Assembly (NCBI RefSeq): GCF_030269645.1
Contig: NZ_BSTR01000024.1
Location: 1 to 64,000 of the forward strand
Direction: 5' to 3'
From: Actinokineospora sp. NBRC 105648
Lineage (GTDB): Bacteria > Actinomycetota > Actinomycetes > Mycobacteriales > Pseudonocardiaceae
Length of the DNA stretch: 64,000 bases
How positions within the stretch are numbered: the first letter of the stretch is position 1; each line of letters starts with the position of its first letter. This document shows, piece after piece, positions 52,032 through 60,491 of this stretch. The position numbers and the translations under genes were made by a program. The notes beneath the pieces were generated by a model, which searched no databases, was not told the origin of the DNA, and saw only the letters and a list, made by a program, of their open reading frames with translations.

Positions 52032-53501
52032 ATGAACTCTCCTACGCCACGCGGGACGGCAGCACGCGCGGCCACTAATCGTCGCTGCGCGGGGTGTGCT
52101 GCCGCACTAGCGCTCGACAACACCTCGCGGCTGTGTAACAAGTGTCGTCGGAAAAACTGCGACCGGCTAAACGCGCCTCCGCTGCCCGAACACGACTTCT
52201 GGAGCACCGCTGAGTTTGTCGACGCCTTTGCGACCCAACACATCGGAAAAGTCGTCAAAGTCTACCGACATCACCCGCTACACCTCCGGGTCTTCGGCAA
52301 GGCGTTGAGCCAGGAGCTACTTGGCAGGTGGCTAGGCATCGCCCAGGCCCAAGTCAGCAAGCTGGAGAACGGTAGGCCGAAACAGAACCTTGAAGCGCTC
52401 CGCGCCATTGCTCAGAAACTCCATCTGCCGCAGCATTTGCTGTGGTTTGATCTGCCCGAACAGAGTCGCCTTACCCCACCGCCGGTGCGGACAACAGATG
52501 ACACCGCCGCCGATGTGTTCGGGACGATGACAATCGGGGATCTTGGCGATGTGAAATGTGCTGCCAGCGGGTATGGAGAAGTCCCGACGTGCGCCAGCCT
52601 GCTCGCGAACTACGAGCACCTTACCGACAACTACCGACAGATCGACTATCAGGCGGGTTCGCAGGCCATATACGCCGACACGGTGACTCACTTGCGTCGA
52701 CTGATGGCAGCCTCCGATCAGGTGCCTTCCAGTCTCTATGCGCGATATGTCGGACTACTTGGCGATACCGCCCAACTGGCTACATGGCTTGCGATTGACC
52801 GTCAGGACTACACGGCGGCGCGACACCTCTGTTCCATTGCCTTGTCCAGTTCGGTAGAGAACGAAGACCTCGCCATGCACTCGTACGTGCTGGGTGTCAT
52901 GAGCTACGTCCACTTGCATGCGAAGCGTGGGAACGAGGCCCTTCGACTGCTGGACAGCGGCCTGCGAATCGCCAATACGCCACGCTTCGGCGTTAGCCAC
53001 GCCATCCGATCCTGGTTGTATCAGGCATCGGCGGAGGCGTACGCGTTCGCTGGTGACATGGAAGCAGGAGCAAAAGCGTTGGCTACCGCAGAACGCCTCT
53101 TCGATACCGTGCGAGTAGACGATATACCCGCTTGGCTGGGTTTCTACAACACCCAAGACCACGCAAATCGGCTCAGAGGGCGCGGCTTGCTCCGCCTCAG
53201 CGACGGTCGCGCAGCGATCGCAACCCTGGAGAACGCCTGCGAATCGTTACCCGAGCACTTTGTGCGGGAACGGTCCGGTGCAATGATTGATCTATCTGCT
53301 GCACACCTCTTGAGCGCGGGAAACGCCAAGCCTGAACCCGAAGCAGCCGCAGTCACAGCGCAGGAAGCTTGGCGGCTCGCCGTGATGACCAGGTCCAAGC
53401 GCAATCAGTACCGGGTGATCGAACTCCTTCCATCGTTCAATCCATACGCACACTTGAATGCGGTCCAGTACTTGACGTCTATGATCGACACCTCCGTTTG
53501 A
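52032..53501 (+). CDS. XRE-family regulator with N-terminal Cys4 motif and TPR-like domain
   Basis: A 489-residue protein. Residues 18-43 hold CAGC and CNKC, a likely zinc ribbon. Residues about 78-140 are a helix-turn-helix of the XRE type (LGRWLGIAQAQVSKLENG), and the remainder forms TPR-like helical repeats (EALRLLDSGLRIANTP, GAKALATAERLFDTV). Such Streptomyces-type regulators control development or specialised metabolism. Base composition is clearly lower in GC than neighbours (a sampled 60-base line at 52681 is 58% GC) and codon use is less biased, suggesting later acquisition. It stands next to a tRNA gene. Confidence 0.85.
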   Translation: MNSPTPRGTAARAATNRRCAGCAAALALDNTSRLCNKCRRKNCDRLNAPPLPEHDFWSTAEFVDAFATQHIGKVVKVYRHHPLHLRVFGKALSQELLGRWLGIAQAQVSKLENGRPKQNLEALRAIAQKLHLPQHLLWFDLPEQSRLTPPPVRTTDDTAADVFGTMTIGDLGDVKCAASGYGEVPTCASLLANYEHLTDNYRQIDYQAGSQAIYADTVTHLRRLMAASDQVPSSLYARYVGLLGDTAQLATWLAIDRQDYTAARHLCSIALSSSVENEDLAMHSYVLGVMSYVHLHAKRGNEALRLLDSGLRIANTPRFGVSHAIRSWLYQASAEAYAFAGDMEAGAKALATAERLFDTVRVDDIPAWLGFYNTQDHANRLRGRGLLRLSDGRAAIATLENACESLPEHFVRERSGAMIDLSAAHLLSAGNAKPEPEAAAVTAQEAWRLAVMTRSKRNQYRVIELLPSFNPYAHLNAVQYLTSMIDTSV

Positions 53502-53629
53502 CACTCTTCAATGAAGGCATCACCCGCGCTGGGCCCCCGAGACGCTGAGACAGGTGTCCGGAAGGCCTAGGACGACCCGGTAATCCGGGGTCCGCCACGA
53601 GCGGCTGTCTCGGCCGCCAGTGCGGTGGC

Positions 53630-53659
53630 GGCCGCCCCTGTCCGCGCACAGGGGCGGCC
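53630..53659. terminator. Hairpin between the XRE gene and tRNA-Ser
   Basis: A perfect 12-bp stem GGCCGCCCCTGT/ACAGGGGCGGCC with a CCGCGC loop. It lies 8 bp from the tRNA 3' end and can terminate the tRNA transcript (minus strand) and possibly the XRE transcript. Confidence 0.78.
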
Positions 53660-53667
53660 AAAGGCCG

Positions 53668-53752
53668 CGGAGGCGGAGGGATTTGAACCCCCGGACGGTT
53701 GCCCGTCTTCCGCTTTCAAGGCGGATGCATTCGGCCGCTCTGCCACGCCTCC
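53668..53752 (-). tRNA. tRNA-Ser (anticodon UGA)
   Basis: On the minus strand the acceptor stem GGAGGCG pairs with CGCCTCC. The D arm is GCAGAGCGGCCGAATGC, the anticodon loop CTTGAAA contains TGA, and a long variable arm (GACGGGCAACCGTC) marks a class II tRNA. The T loop is TTCAAAT. CCA is not encoded. It reads UCA codons. Confidence 0.95.
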
Positions 53753-53779
53753 CTACCCGTCCAGACTAGCCAACGGTGG

Positions 53780-54250
53780 CTACGTCAGGTCGAGGTGTTC
53801 GATGACCCGCTCGAAGACCGCGGCGACGACTCGCTGTTCCTCCGGGGTCATCAGGTCCACCAGGTGCTCGCGGACGCCGTTCACGTGGACCGGGGCCGCT
53901 GAGCGCAGGGTGTCCATGCCGTGCGGGGTGAGTTCGGCGATGACGCCGCGGGCGTCCTCGGCGCAGCCGACGCGGCGGACCAGGCCCGCCTTCTCCAGCC
54001 GGGAGATCTGGTGCGACAGTCTGCTCTTCGAGGAGGCCAGTTGGCCCGCGAGCTGGCTCATCCGCATCTGCCAGGCCTCGCACTCGGAGAGGCGGACCAG
54101 CACCTCGTAGTCCGGCAGGGCCAGACCGTGGTTGTCCTGGAGTTCCCGGTTGAGCTGCTGGCGCAGGAGCTCGCCGCCGATCACGTACGCGCGCCAGGCG
54201 CGCATCTCGTCGGGGTCGAGCCACCGGGGGTCGGCTCTCACTGATGTCAC
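53780..54250 (-). CDS. MarR-family transcriptional regulator
   Basis: A 156-residue winged-helix protein. The DNA-recognition region is MRMSQLAGQLASSKSRLSHQISRLEKAGLV and the wing is CAEDARGVIAELTPHG (parts shown). Dimerisation helices flank it. The ligand is unknown. ATG 54250 is divergent from the secreted nucleotidase 112 bp away, so it may control that gene and itself. It lies 28 bp from the tRNA-Ser 5' end. Confidence 0.9.
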   Translation of the reverse strand: MTSVRADPRWLDPDEMRAWRAYVIGGELLRQQLNRELQDNHGLALPDYEVLVRLSECEAWQMRMSQLAGQLASSKSRLSHQISRLEKAGLVRRVGCAEDARGVIAELTPHGMDTLRSAAPVHVNGVREHLVDLMTPEEQRVVAAVFERVIEHLDLT

Positions 54251-54361
54251 GCATCCAGGTTACGGCGTTCACCTCATGGGCCTGGTCTTAGCCATCTGGC
54301 CACGGCAGACTCGCTTGCCTTGCGCTCGGTCGGGTGACCCGGGCGTGCGGACGGAGGACTG

Positions 54362-56062
54362 ATGCTCGTTCCCAAGAGAATCGCGGCGGCGATCGCCACC
54401 GCGTGCCTTGCCGTGACCGGACTGGCGACCACCGCGACCGCGGCGCCGACCGCCACGACGGACCTGCGGCTGATCGCGTTCAACGACTTCCACGGCAACC
54501 TCCAGCCCCCGGCGGGCTCGTCGGGCCGGGTGACGCTGCCCAACGGCACGACGGTGGACGCCGGTGGTGCCGCCTACCTGGCCGCGCACGTGGCCAGGCT
54601 GCGCGGGGAGGCGCCGAACTCGTTGGTGCTCTCGGCCGGTGACGCGGTCGGCGCGTCGCCGCTGACCTCGGCGCTGTTCCACGACGAGCCGACGGTGGAG
54701 TTCCTGAACAAGATCGGCACCGACGCGGCGGTGATCGGCAACCACGAGTTCGACGAGGGCTACCGCGAGCTGCTGCGCCTGCAGTTCGGCGGCTGCCACC
54801 CGACCGACGGCTGCCAGTTCCGCCCGACCTTCCGCGGGTCGCGCTTCCCGTACCTGGGCGCCAACATCACCTTCGACAACGGCCTGCCCGCGGCGCTGCC
54901 GGTGTCGGTCAAGTTCGTCGAGGGCATCCCGGTCGGGGTCATCGGCGTCACGCTCAAGGACCTGCCGTCCGTGGTCACCCCGGAGGCGATCAAGGGCTTC
55001 CAGTTCGGCGACGAGGTGGCCGCGATCAACCGCACCTCGCGGCTGCTGGACCTGGCGGGCATCCGCGCCCAGGTCGTGCTGCTGCACCAGGGCGACAGCA
55101 CCGAGGGCGGCGGCCCGGACGACTGCCGCACCCTGCCCGGCCCGGCCCGGCAGATCGCGACCGCCGCCTCGGCCTCGGTCGACGCCTTCTTCACCGGCCA
55201 CAGCCACCAGCAGTACAACTGCGTGGTCAACGACCCGGCGGGCAACCCGCGGCCGCTGATCCAGGGCGCCTCCTTCGGGCGGCTGCTCTCGGTGGTCGAC
55301 CTCAAGCTCGACCGCAAGTCCCGCGACGTGCTGCGCGCCCGGACCACCGCGCACAACGAGATCGTCACCCGCACCATCACCCCCGACGCGGGCGTGCAGG
55401 CGCTGGTCGACGAGGCGGTGGCCAAGTCCGGCCCGATCGCCAACCGGCAGGTCGGCACGATCAGCGCCGACCTGGTCCGCGCGGCCCCGGTCTCCGGCGA
55501 GTCCCCGATCGGCGACGTGATCGCCGACGGGCAGCTGGCGGCCACCCAGGGCAACCAGGCGCAGATCGCGGTGACCAACCCCGGCGGCATCCGCACCGAC
55601 CTGACCTACGCCGGGTCCCCGGCCGGTGAGGGCAACGGCGTGGTCACCTACGGCGAGGCGTTCGCGGTGCAGCCGTTCAGCAACATCCTGCAGACGATCA
55701 CGCTGACCGGCGCGCAGCTCAAGACCGTGCTCGAGCAGCAGTGGCAGCCGCAGGCCAACGGCACCACGATCACCCGCTTCCTGCAGGTGTCGGACTCGCT
55801 GCACTACTCGTGGTCGCAGTCGGGCACCCAGGGCAACCGGGTCTCCGCGGTCACCGTGGCCGGTCAGCCGCTCGACCCGGCCGCGTCCTACCGGGTGACG
55901 GTGAACAACTTCCTCGCCGCGGGCGGCGACGGGTTCACCGAGCTCGCCAAGGGCACCAATCTCAACGGTGGCCCGGTGGACCTCGACGCGTTCACCGCCT
56001 ACCTCACGGCGCACCCGAACCTGGCGCCCCCGGCGCCCACCCGGGTCACCGTGATCCCGTAG
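54362..56062 (+). CDS. Secreted bifunctional metallophosphatase / 5'-nucleotidase
   Basis: A 566-residue UshA/CD73-type enzyme that releases phosphate and nucleosides from extracellular nucleotides. A signal peptide (1-28, ending ATA) leads to the metallophosphatase domain: LIAFNDFHGNL, LSAGDAVGASP, IGNHEFDEG and FFTGHSHQQYN provide the dimetal ligands. The C-terminal nucleotidase domain contains VTNPGGIRTDL and VNNFLAAGGDGFTEL for substrate stacking and recognition. ATG 54362; a strong terminator follows. Likely part of phosphate scavenging, although no Pho box was identified. Confidence 0.93.
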   Translation: MLVPKRIAAAIATACLAVTGLATTATAAPTATTDLRLIAFNDFHGNLQPPAGSSGRVTLPNGTTVDAGGAAYLAAHVARLRGEAPNSLVLSAGDAVGASPLTSALFHDEPTVEFLNKIGTDAAVIGNHEFDEGYRELLRLQFGGCHPTDGCQFRPTFRGSRFPYLGANITFDNGLPAALPVSVKFVEGIPVGVIGVTLKDLPSVVTPEAIKGFQFGDEVAAINRTSRLLDLAGIRAQVVLLHQGDSTEGGGPDDCRTLPGPARQIATAASASVDAFFTGHSHQQYNCVVNDPAGNPRPLIQGASFGRLLSVVDLKLDRKSRDVLRARTTAHNEIVTRTITPDAGVQALVDEAVAKSGPIANRQVGTISADLVRAAPVSGESPIGDVIADGQLAATQGNQAQIAVTNPGGIRTDLTYAGSPAGEGNGVVTYGEAFAVQPFSNILQTITLTGAQLKTVLEQQWQPQANGTTITRFLQVSDSLHYSWSQSGTQGNRVSAVTVAGQPLDPAASYRVTVNNFLAAGGDGFTELAKGTNLNGGPVDLDAFTAYLTAHPNLAPPAPTRVTVIP

Positions 56063-56075
56063 CAGCTCGAAACGT

Positions 56076-56115
56076 CAAGGGGGACAGGCGAATCCGCCTG
56101 TCCCCCTTGGTTTTT
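56076..56115 (+). terminator. Intrinsic terminator after the 5'-nucleotidase
   Basis: A perfect 15-bp stem CAAGGGGGACAGGCG with its complement (56095-56109), loop AATC, followed by GTTTTTC. It is one of the clearest Rho-independent terminators in the window. Confidence 0.92.
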
Positions 56116-56630
56116 CCCGGACTGTCCGACTGGGACGGGTTCACCCGGTCCGGGCCATGGGGTTGTCCTGCCGGGGTTCGAGGCGCACGATGGGAGGACG
56201 GCCGGCCCGCAGGACCACGCAGTCCGGAGGCAGTGGTCTCGAGCCCGCCGGGAGAGGTCAGGTGGTGCCGTGGCGATGCAGCAACCCCGCGCAGTGACCT
56301 GCCGCCTGCCGCGACCCCGCGGCTGAGCCGACAGCACGACCCAGCCGTGGACGAGAACGGCAGCTCGACGGGCATTCGAGTGCCCCGTGCGCGACGCGCA
56401 CCGGATCCGCACCTCGACGATGTTGAACCCCGCTTCGGGCCGCGTTAGTCGATCCACCCGGCCGGGCTCCACGCCGACCGCCGAAACGGTGGGACCTGCG
56501 ACGTGATGATCACCCGGGTGCGGTAGCCGACCAGGCACCGCACCCGGGTGCGTCCTCGTCCCCGCGGACCGCGCTCGCGCACTATCGTCTACCGCGACAG
56601 CGATGACGACCCGGACGCGGAGTGTGCGGC
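56116..56630. other. Gene-free stretch upstream of the zinc metallopeptidase
   Basis: About 515 bp with no credible gene. Candidate frames here lack codon bias and ribosome sites. The only structured part I see is the hairpin at 56511-56550. A short in-frame run GTGGCGATGCAGCAACCCCG (56269) to a TGA could be a 19-codon leader peptide, but nothing supports its translation. Confidence 0.5.
56511..56550 (+). promoter_or_regulatory. Hairpin upstream of the zinc metallopeptidase
   Basis: CACCCGGGTGCGGT pairs perfectly with ACCGCACCCGGGTG around a 12-base loop; each arm also contains the self-complementary CACCCGGGTG. It lies 80 bp before the start codon and could be an operator pair, an attenuator or a terminator for an upstream transcript. 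Confidence 0.5.
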
Positions 56631-57545
56631 GTGGAGTTCGACGACGATGTGGCGCTGGACACCTCCCAGGTGCAGGACACCCGTGGCTCGGGTGGGGGTG
56701 GTGGTCTAGGCGGCCGGGTCGCCCTCGGCGGCGGTGGCCTCGGGATCGTCGGCTTCATCCTCTACTTCGTGCTCTCCCAGCTCGGTGGCGTCCCCGCGAG
56801 CGTCCCGCTGAACACCGACAACGTCGGCAGCGGCCAGGCGGTCAGCAACACCGACCTCGCCAAGGACTGCCGCACCGGCAAGGACGCCAACACCAAGGAC
56901 GACTGCGCTCTGGTCGCGGTCATCAACTCGATCCAGGGCTACTGGACCGACGAGTTCGCCCGCTCCGGCAGCACCTACCGCCAGGCCCCCACCAACTTCT
57001 TCAGCGGCTCGGTGAACACCGGCTGCGGCGGTGCCACCGCCGACGTCGGCCCGTTCTACTGCCCGGCGGACAAAGAGGTCTACATCGACCTGACGTTCTT
57101 CAAGGAGCTGCAGACCCGCTTCGGCGCCCAGGGCGGCACCTTCGCCGAGGCCTACGTGCTGGCCCACGAGTACGGCCACCACGTGCAGAACCTGCTCGGC
57201 ACCTCGGACAAGGTGCGCCCCGGCAGCGGCGCGAACTCCGACAGCGTCCGCCTGGAGCTGCAGGCCGACTGCTACGCGGGTGTGTGGGCCAACCACGCCA
57301 CCACGGTGCCGACCTCCAGCGGCAAGCCGCTGATCAAGTCGATCACCCAGGACGACGTGAACCGGGCGCTCGACGTCGCCTCCCGGATCGGCGACGACTT
57401 CATCCAGCAGAACCTCGGCGGCGGCCGGGTGGACGAGAGCCAGTTCACCCACGGGTCCTCCGAGCAGCGGGAGAAGTGGTTCACCGCGGGCATCAACAGC
57501 GGCAACCCGGCGCAGTGCGACACCTTCGGCGCCCGCACCCTCTGA
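56631..57545 (+). CDS. Neutral zinc metallopeptidase (YpfJ-like)
   Basis: A 304-residue membrane-anchored zincin. A short acidic N-terminus (VEFDDDVALDTSQVQD) and Gly-rich linker lead into one membrane helix (about 35-55). The extracytoplasmic domain has two Cys pairs (CRTGKDANTKDDC; CGG..FYC) and the zinc site LAHEYGHHVQNLLG, with a downstream Glu in RLELQADCYAGVWA. The family is common in bacteria but its substrates are unknown. GTG 56631 has GGAG eight bases upstream; GTG 56622 would lie on top of that site. Confidence 0.88.
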   Translation: MEFDDDVALDTSQVQDTRGSGGGGGLGGRVALGGGGLGIVGFILYFVLSQLGGVPASVPLNTDNVGSGQAVSNTDLAKDCRTGKDANTKDDCALVAVINSIQGYWTDEFARSGSTYRQAPTNFFSGSVNTGCGGATADVGPFYCPADKEVYIDLTFFKELQTRFGAQGGTFAEAYVLAHEYGHHVQNLLGTSDKVRPGSGANSDSVRLELQADCYAGVWANHATTVPTSSGKPLIKSITQDDVNRALDVASRIGDDFIQQNLGGGRVDESQFTHGSSEQREKWFTAGINSGNPAQCDTFGARTL

Positions 57546-57635
57546 CCGCCCCGGCGGACACCTTCGACGCCCGCGCCCCTCTGACCGACTCGGCCGGCGC
57601 GATCTGCCTTCGCGCTCCTCGGACTGTCTCGACGG

Positions 57636-57700
57636 ATTGTTGAACAATATGACAATTCAGCAATCCTCAGGTTGACTTGTTCGAACATTGACTTGTTCAA
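57636..57700. promoter_or_regulatory. Operator-like repeats upstream of the GntR gene
   Basis: Three related sites: ATTGTTGAACAAT (57636-57648, palindrome), TGTTCGAACA (57679-57688, palindrome) and TTGTTCAACGA (57693-57703). The last two belong to a direct repeat of TTGACTTGTTC. FadR/FCD-type GntR regulators often bind TNGTNNNACNA, which the first and third match. This AT-rich patch ends about 20 bp before the gntR start, consistent with autoregulation. Confidence 0.55.
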
Positions 57701-57720
57701 CGATCTGGGGGCTGGGCATC

Positions 57721-58410
57721 GTGGCGGTGGACGAGGTCGGTGCACGGCTGACGCAGCGGGTCAGCGAGCAGCGGCGCGAGCGCAACTCGGCGGCCGAGAA
57801 CGCCGCGGCGGCGCTGCGCGGGCTGATCATGGACGGCGCGCTGCGGCCGGGGGACCGGGTGAACGAGGAGACCTTCATGGGTCCGCTCGAGGTCTCCCGC
57901 AACACCCTGCGCGAGTCGTTCCGGCTGTTGGCGCACGAGAAGCTGCTCGTCCACAAGCTCAACCGCGGCGCGTTCGTGCGCAGCCCGCAGGTCGACGACG
58001 TCACCGACCTGTTCCGGGTCAGCCGGGTGGTCGAGCTGCCGGCGCTGTCGCACGCCGAGGAACGCCACGTCTCGCGGATGGCCGACATCGTCGCCGAGGG
58101 CCGCGAGGCCGTCCGCGGCGAGGACTGGGCCCGCGCGGGCACCGCCGACCTGCGCTTCCACCAGGCGATCGTCGCCGCGGCGAGCAGCCCCCGGCTCAAC
58201 GAGCTGATCGGCCAGGTCGCCGCCGAGCTGCGACTCGCCTTCGACGCCGTGCCCGACCAGCGCGCGTTCCACGAGAAACACCTGGCCCGCGACGGCGCGA
58301 TCGTCTCGGCGCTGAGCACGGGTGACCGCGCGGGCGCCCACCGCCTCCTCGAATCCGCGCTCGACGACGCCGAGGCCGAACTGGTGACCGCCCTGCGGGC
58401 CCAGCGCTGA
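57721..58410 (+). CDS. GntR-family regulator, FCD (FadR-like) type
   Basis: A 229-residue repressor or activator. N-terminal winged helix: ALRGLIMDGALRPGDRVNEE, then LEVSRNTLRESFRLLAHEKLL and LNRGAFV. The C-terminal all-helical FCD domain contains the metal/ligand residues DLRFHQAIVAAASS and the conserved H of EKHLARDGAIVSAL. Ligand unknown, usually a small acid. GTG 57721 is chosen, with GGGG upstream; GTG 57727 is also possible. Confidence 0.88.
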   Translation: MAVDEVGARLTQRVSEQRRERNSAAENAAAALRGLIMDGALRPGDRVNEETFMGPLEVSRNTLRESFRLLAHEKLLVHKLNRGAFVRSPQVDDVTDLFRVSRVVELPALSHAEERHVSRMADIVAEGREAVRGEDWARAGTADLRFHQAIVAAASSPRLNELIGQVAAELRLAFDAVPDQRAFHEKHLARDGAIVSALSTGDRAGAHRLLESALDDAEAELVTALRAQR

Positions 58411-58419
58411 ATGACCGGA

Positions 58420-58745
58420 CGACGCCCGCTGGTTCCGCAGCCGAAGCCACCCACTAGACCCCAGCGGTGAGGCCACCGTCGCTGGTTCCGCAGAGGACAA
58501 GCCAACTCCGCTGGTTCCGCAGCGGTGAGGCCACCGTCGCTGTTCCGCAGAGGACAAGCCGACCCGCTGGTTCCGCAGCGGTGAGGCCACCGTCGCTGTT
58601 CCGCAGAGGACAAGCCGACCCGCTGGTTCCGCAGCGGTGAGGCCCCCGTCGCGGGTTCCGCAGCGGAGTGGCCGCCCTCGCTGGTAGGCAACAGGATCTT
58701 TCACCCCGCTGGTTCCGCAGCGGATAGGCCGACCACGCTGGTACC
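58420..58745. repeat. ~28-bp tandem array next to palindromic element copy 5
   Basis: Units alternate between GGTTCCGCAGCGGTGAGGCC and TGTTCCGCAGAGGACAAGCC versions, giving a 56-bp higher-order period; one 56-bp unit is repeated exactly (from 58538 and 58594). The array starts about 10 bp after the gntR stop and ends in GCTGGTACCGCCGGCCCCGC, the same junction as at 21080-21100. It has no gene. Confidence 0.85.
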
Positions 58746-58763
58746 GCCGGCCCCGCTACGGAT

Positions 58764-58904
58764 GCTCGATCTAGTGGACTCGCTTCGTGCGGGGGGAGAG
58801 CACCGCTAAACTTGACCAGGTGGTGGGGATGCCCTTCACCCCACGCTTTTTCCCCACAGCGGTGCTCTAGGGGCCCCACACGAAGCGAGTTCACTAGATC
58901 GAGC
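58764..58904 (+). repeat. Palindromic interspersed element, copy 5
   Basis: A 141-bp copy in which the inner stem is perfect over 11 bp (AGAGCACCGCT/AGCGGTGCTCT). The outer arms pair as in copy 3, except that CGAAGCGAG on the right arm restores a pair that is G-T in copies 3 and 4. Followed by the shared tail (GGGCAACCCAGGGCAGCAA, then CAACGAAGACGGCAACGCC). Between convergent gntR and the nucleotidyltransferase-like gene. Confidence 0.87.
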
Positions 58905-59027
58905 CCACGCTTCTAACCCGGGCAACCCAGGGCAGCAAAACCCCTAGATCTCAACCCGAGCAACGAAGACGGCAACGCCAGGACGAGCCGACCAGAGCAA
59001 CTCCGCCCGAAACCCCGGCGCGGTGGC

Positions 59028-59489
59028 TCAGCCGAGCACCTCGCGGTCGGCGGACTCCCAGAACGCGCAGATGTCCACGACGTCCTTGGGGCGCCGCAGG
59101 TCCAGCTTGTAGGCGAGCACGTCCCGCAGGTCGGCGTAGCGCAGCCCGTCGATCACCTCGGCCCGGCGGATGAGCTCCTCCGCCGTGTCGGCGGGCGGGA
59201 TCCAGCGCTGCGAGAACTGGATCCGGCCGCCGTAGAACTGGGTCACCGGGTCGCCGCTGATCGCGCCGACCGCCGCTTCCCCGATGGCGACCACCCGCTC
59301 CCAGGTCCGCCCGGTGGCCACGATGTCGAGGTCGCGGATGTCGGCGCGCAGCCCGTGAGCGAACAGCGGGGCGCTGCCGAAGATGACGAACTCGTCCGGG
59401 TCCAGGTCCAGCTCGCGCAGCCGCCGGATGAGCTCGTTGCCGCGCAGTCGTTCGCGGGCCGGTGGGCTGGGCATGGTTGTCGTCCTCAT
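59028..59489 (-). CDS. Nucleotidyltransferase-fold protein
   Basis: A 153-residue protein with a polymerase-beta type signature: FVIFGSAPLFAHGL then RDLDIVATG, that is GS followed by a D-x-D two strands on, and a further helical region KLDLRRPKDVVDICAFWES as in small MNT-like proteins. No partner HEPN gene is present. It could transfer a nucleotide to a protein or small molecule, or be a non-catalytic sensor. ATG 59489 overlaps the stop of the small membrane protein (ATGA), so it is translationally coupled to a Crp-led operon. Confidence 0.72.
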   Translation of the reverse strand: MRTTTMPSPPARERLRGNELIRRLRELDLDPDEFVIFGSAPLFAHGLRADIRDLDIVATGRTWERVVAIGEAAVGAISGDPVTQFYGGRIQFSQRWIPPADTAEELIRRAEVIDGLRYADLRDVLAYKLDLRRPKDVVDICAFWESADREVLG

Positions 59490-59791
59490 TGGATCCCCTT
59501 GGCGCGCAGCACCATGGCGATGACCGGGTTCGTCGCGGCGGGAGCGGGAGCGGCCGCCGGGTCCGACTCGTTCGCCGCGGCGGGGTCGCCGGTCGAGCGG
59601 TTCTCCAGCTCTCCCTGGGCGCGGATGATATCCGGGCGTTCGTGCGGGCTGCTGCCCTCGATCACCCGGCACAGCCGGACTGTGCGGGAGGTCTCCTCGA
59701 ACCGCTTCGCGCGCAGCGACACGACGTGCTTGGTGACCGCGACGACGGCGAGCGCCACTATCGAGGCCACGGTGGCGATTTCGGACATCAT
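59486..59791 (-). CDS. Small single-pass membrane protein
   Basis: A 101-residue protein with one N-terminal membrane helix (about residues 5-22), a basic and polar stretch (KHVVSLRAKRFEETSRTVRL), and an Ala/Pro-rich C-terminal half. Not recognised. It lies 15 bp after the Crp-like gene and overlaps the nucleotidyltransferase-like gene by 4 bp, suggesting it tethers a partner to the membrane. Confidence 0.68.
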   Translation of the reverse strand: MMSEIATVASIVALAVVAVTKHVVSLRAKRFEETSRTVRLCRVIEGSSPHERPDIIRAQGELENRSTGDPAAANESDPAAAPAPAATNPVIAMVLRAKGIQ

Positions 59792-59806
59792 GGCGGTCCC
59801 CCCGGA

Positions 59807-60484
59807 TCACTGCTGCGCGGTGTACTCGCCCGCCGCGATCAGGCGGAGCGTCTTGTCGTCCATGACCCACAGGGTCTGCCTGCCGGTCTCGACGATCCCG
59901 CGCTCGCGGAACGCGCGGATGATCTTCTTCACCGAGTCGGTGGACAGCCAGGCCAGCGAGGCGATGTCGGGCTGGCTCATGCCCAGCACGGTGGCCCCGT
60001 CCTCGGGTGGCCACGCGCCGCGGTCGACCAGCTGCACCAGCGCGCGGGCGAGCCGCTGCTCGGCGGCCATGTCCGACTCGACGATCTTGCGGGTGACCTG
60101 GTCGAGCCGTTCGTCGGCGTTGTACAGCTGGGCGACCATCGCCCGCGGGTGGTGGTGGAGGAAATCCATCCAGGCGCCCGCGGGCAGGTGCAGGACCTCG
60201 ACGTCGTTGATCGCGACGATGCTCGCCGAGCGCGGTTTGCGCCGGATGGCGGCCATCTCGCCGACCACGTCCCCGGGGCCGCGGATCGCGATGATCCGGG
60301 CGGGTTTGCCCGCGAGTGCCTTGACGTGGCCCGCGCGGATCACCAGGGCGAAGTCCGTCTCCTCGCCCTCGCTGATGAAGATGTGCCCGGCCTGGCGCCT
60401 GATGACGTTGCCCACCAGATCCAGATCGGCGAGTTCTCCCTTGGTGAGGAGCGGTTGCCCGGCTTCAAAGAGGTCTTCGCCCAT
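59807..60484 (-). CDS. Crp/Fnr-family regulator
   Basis: A 225-residue protein. A cyclic-nucleotide-binding beta roll spans residues 20-115 (GHIFISEGEETDFALVI; the phosphate-binding cassette region GDVVGEMAAIRRKPRSASI contains the Gly-Glu and Arg-Ser pair expected for cNMP binding). A winged helix follows (SQPDIASLAWLSTDSVKKIIRAFRERGIV, in part), which resembles the Crp helix-turn-helix. A palindrome GTGTAT-TG-ATACAC lies 8 bp upstream of the start, overlapping a likely -10, so autoregulation is probable. First gene of a three-gene operon. Confidence 0.87.
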   Translation of the reverse strand: MGEDLFEAGQPLLTKGELADLDLVGNVIRRQAGHIFISEGEETDFALVIRAGHVKALAGKPARIIAIRGPGDVVGEMAAIRRKPRSASIVAINDVEVLHLPAGAWMDFLHHHPRAMVAQLYNADERLDQVTRKIVESDMAAEQRLARALVQLVDRGAWPPEDGATVLGMSQPDIASLAWLSTDSVKKIIRAFRERGIVETGRQTLWVMDDKTLRLIAAGEYTAQQ

Positions 60485-60491
60485 GACTTGA

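Noticed and set aside
56269-56325. Short leader peptide upstream of the metallopeptidase
   Set aside because: A GTG-started frame of 18 residues exists, but there is no clear ribosome site, no run of one amino acid and the distance to the gene is over 300 bp.
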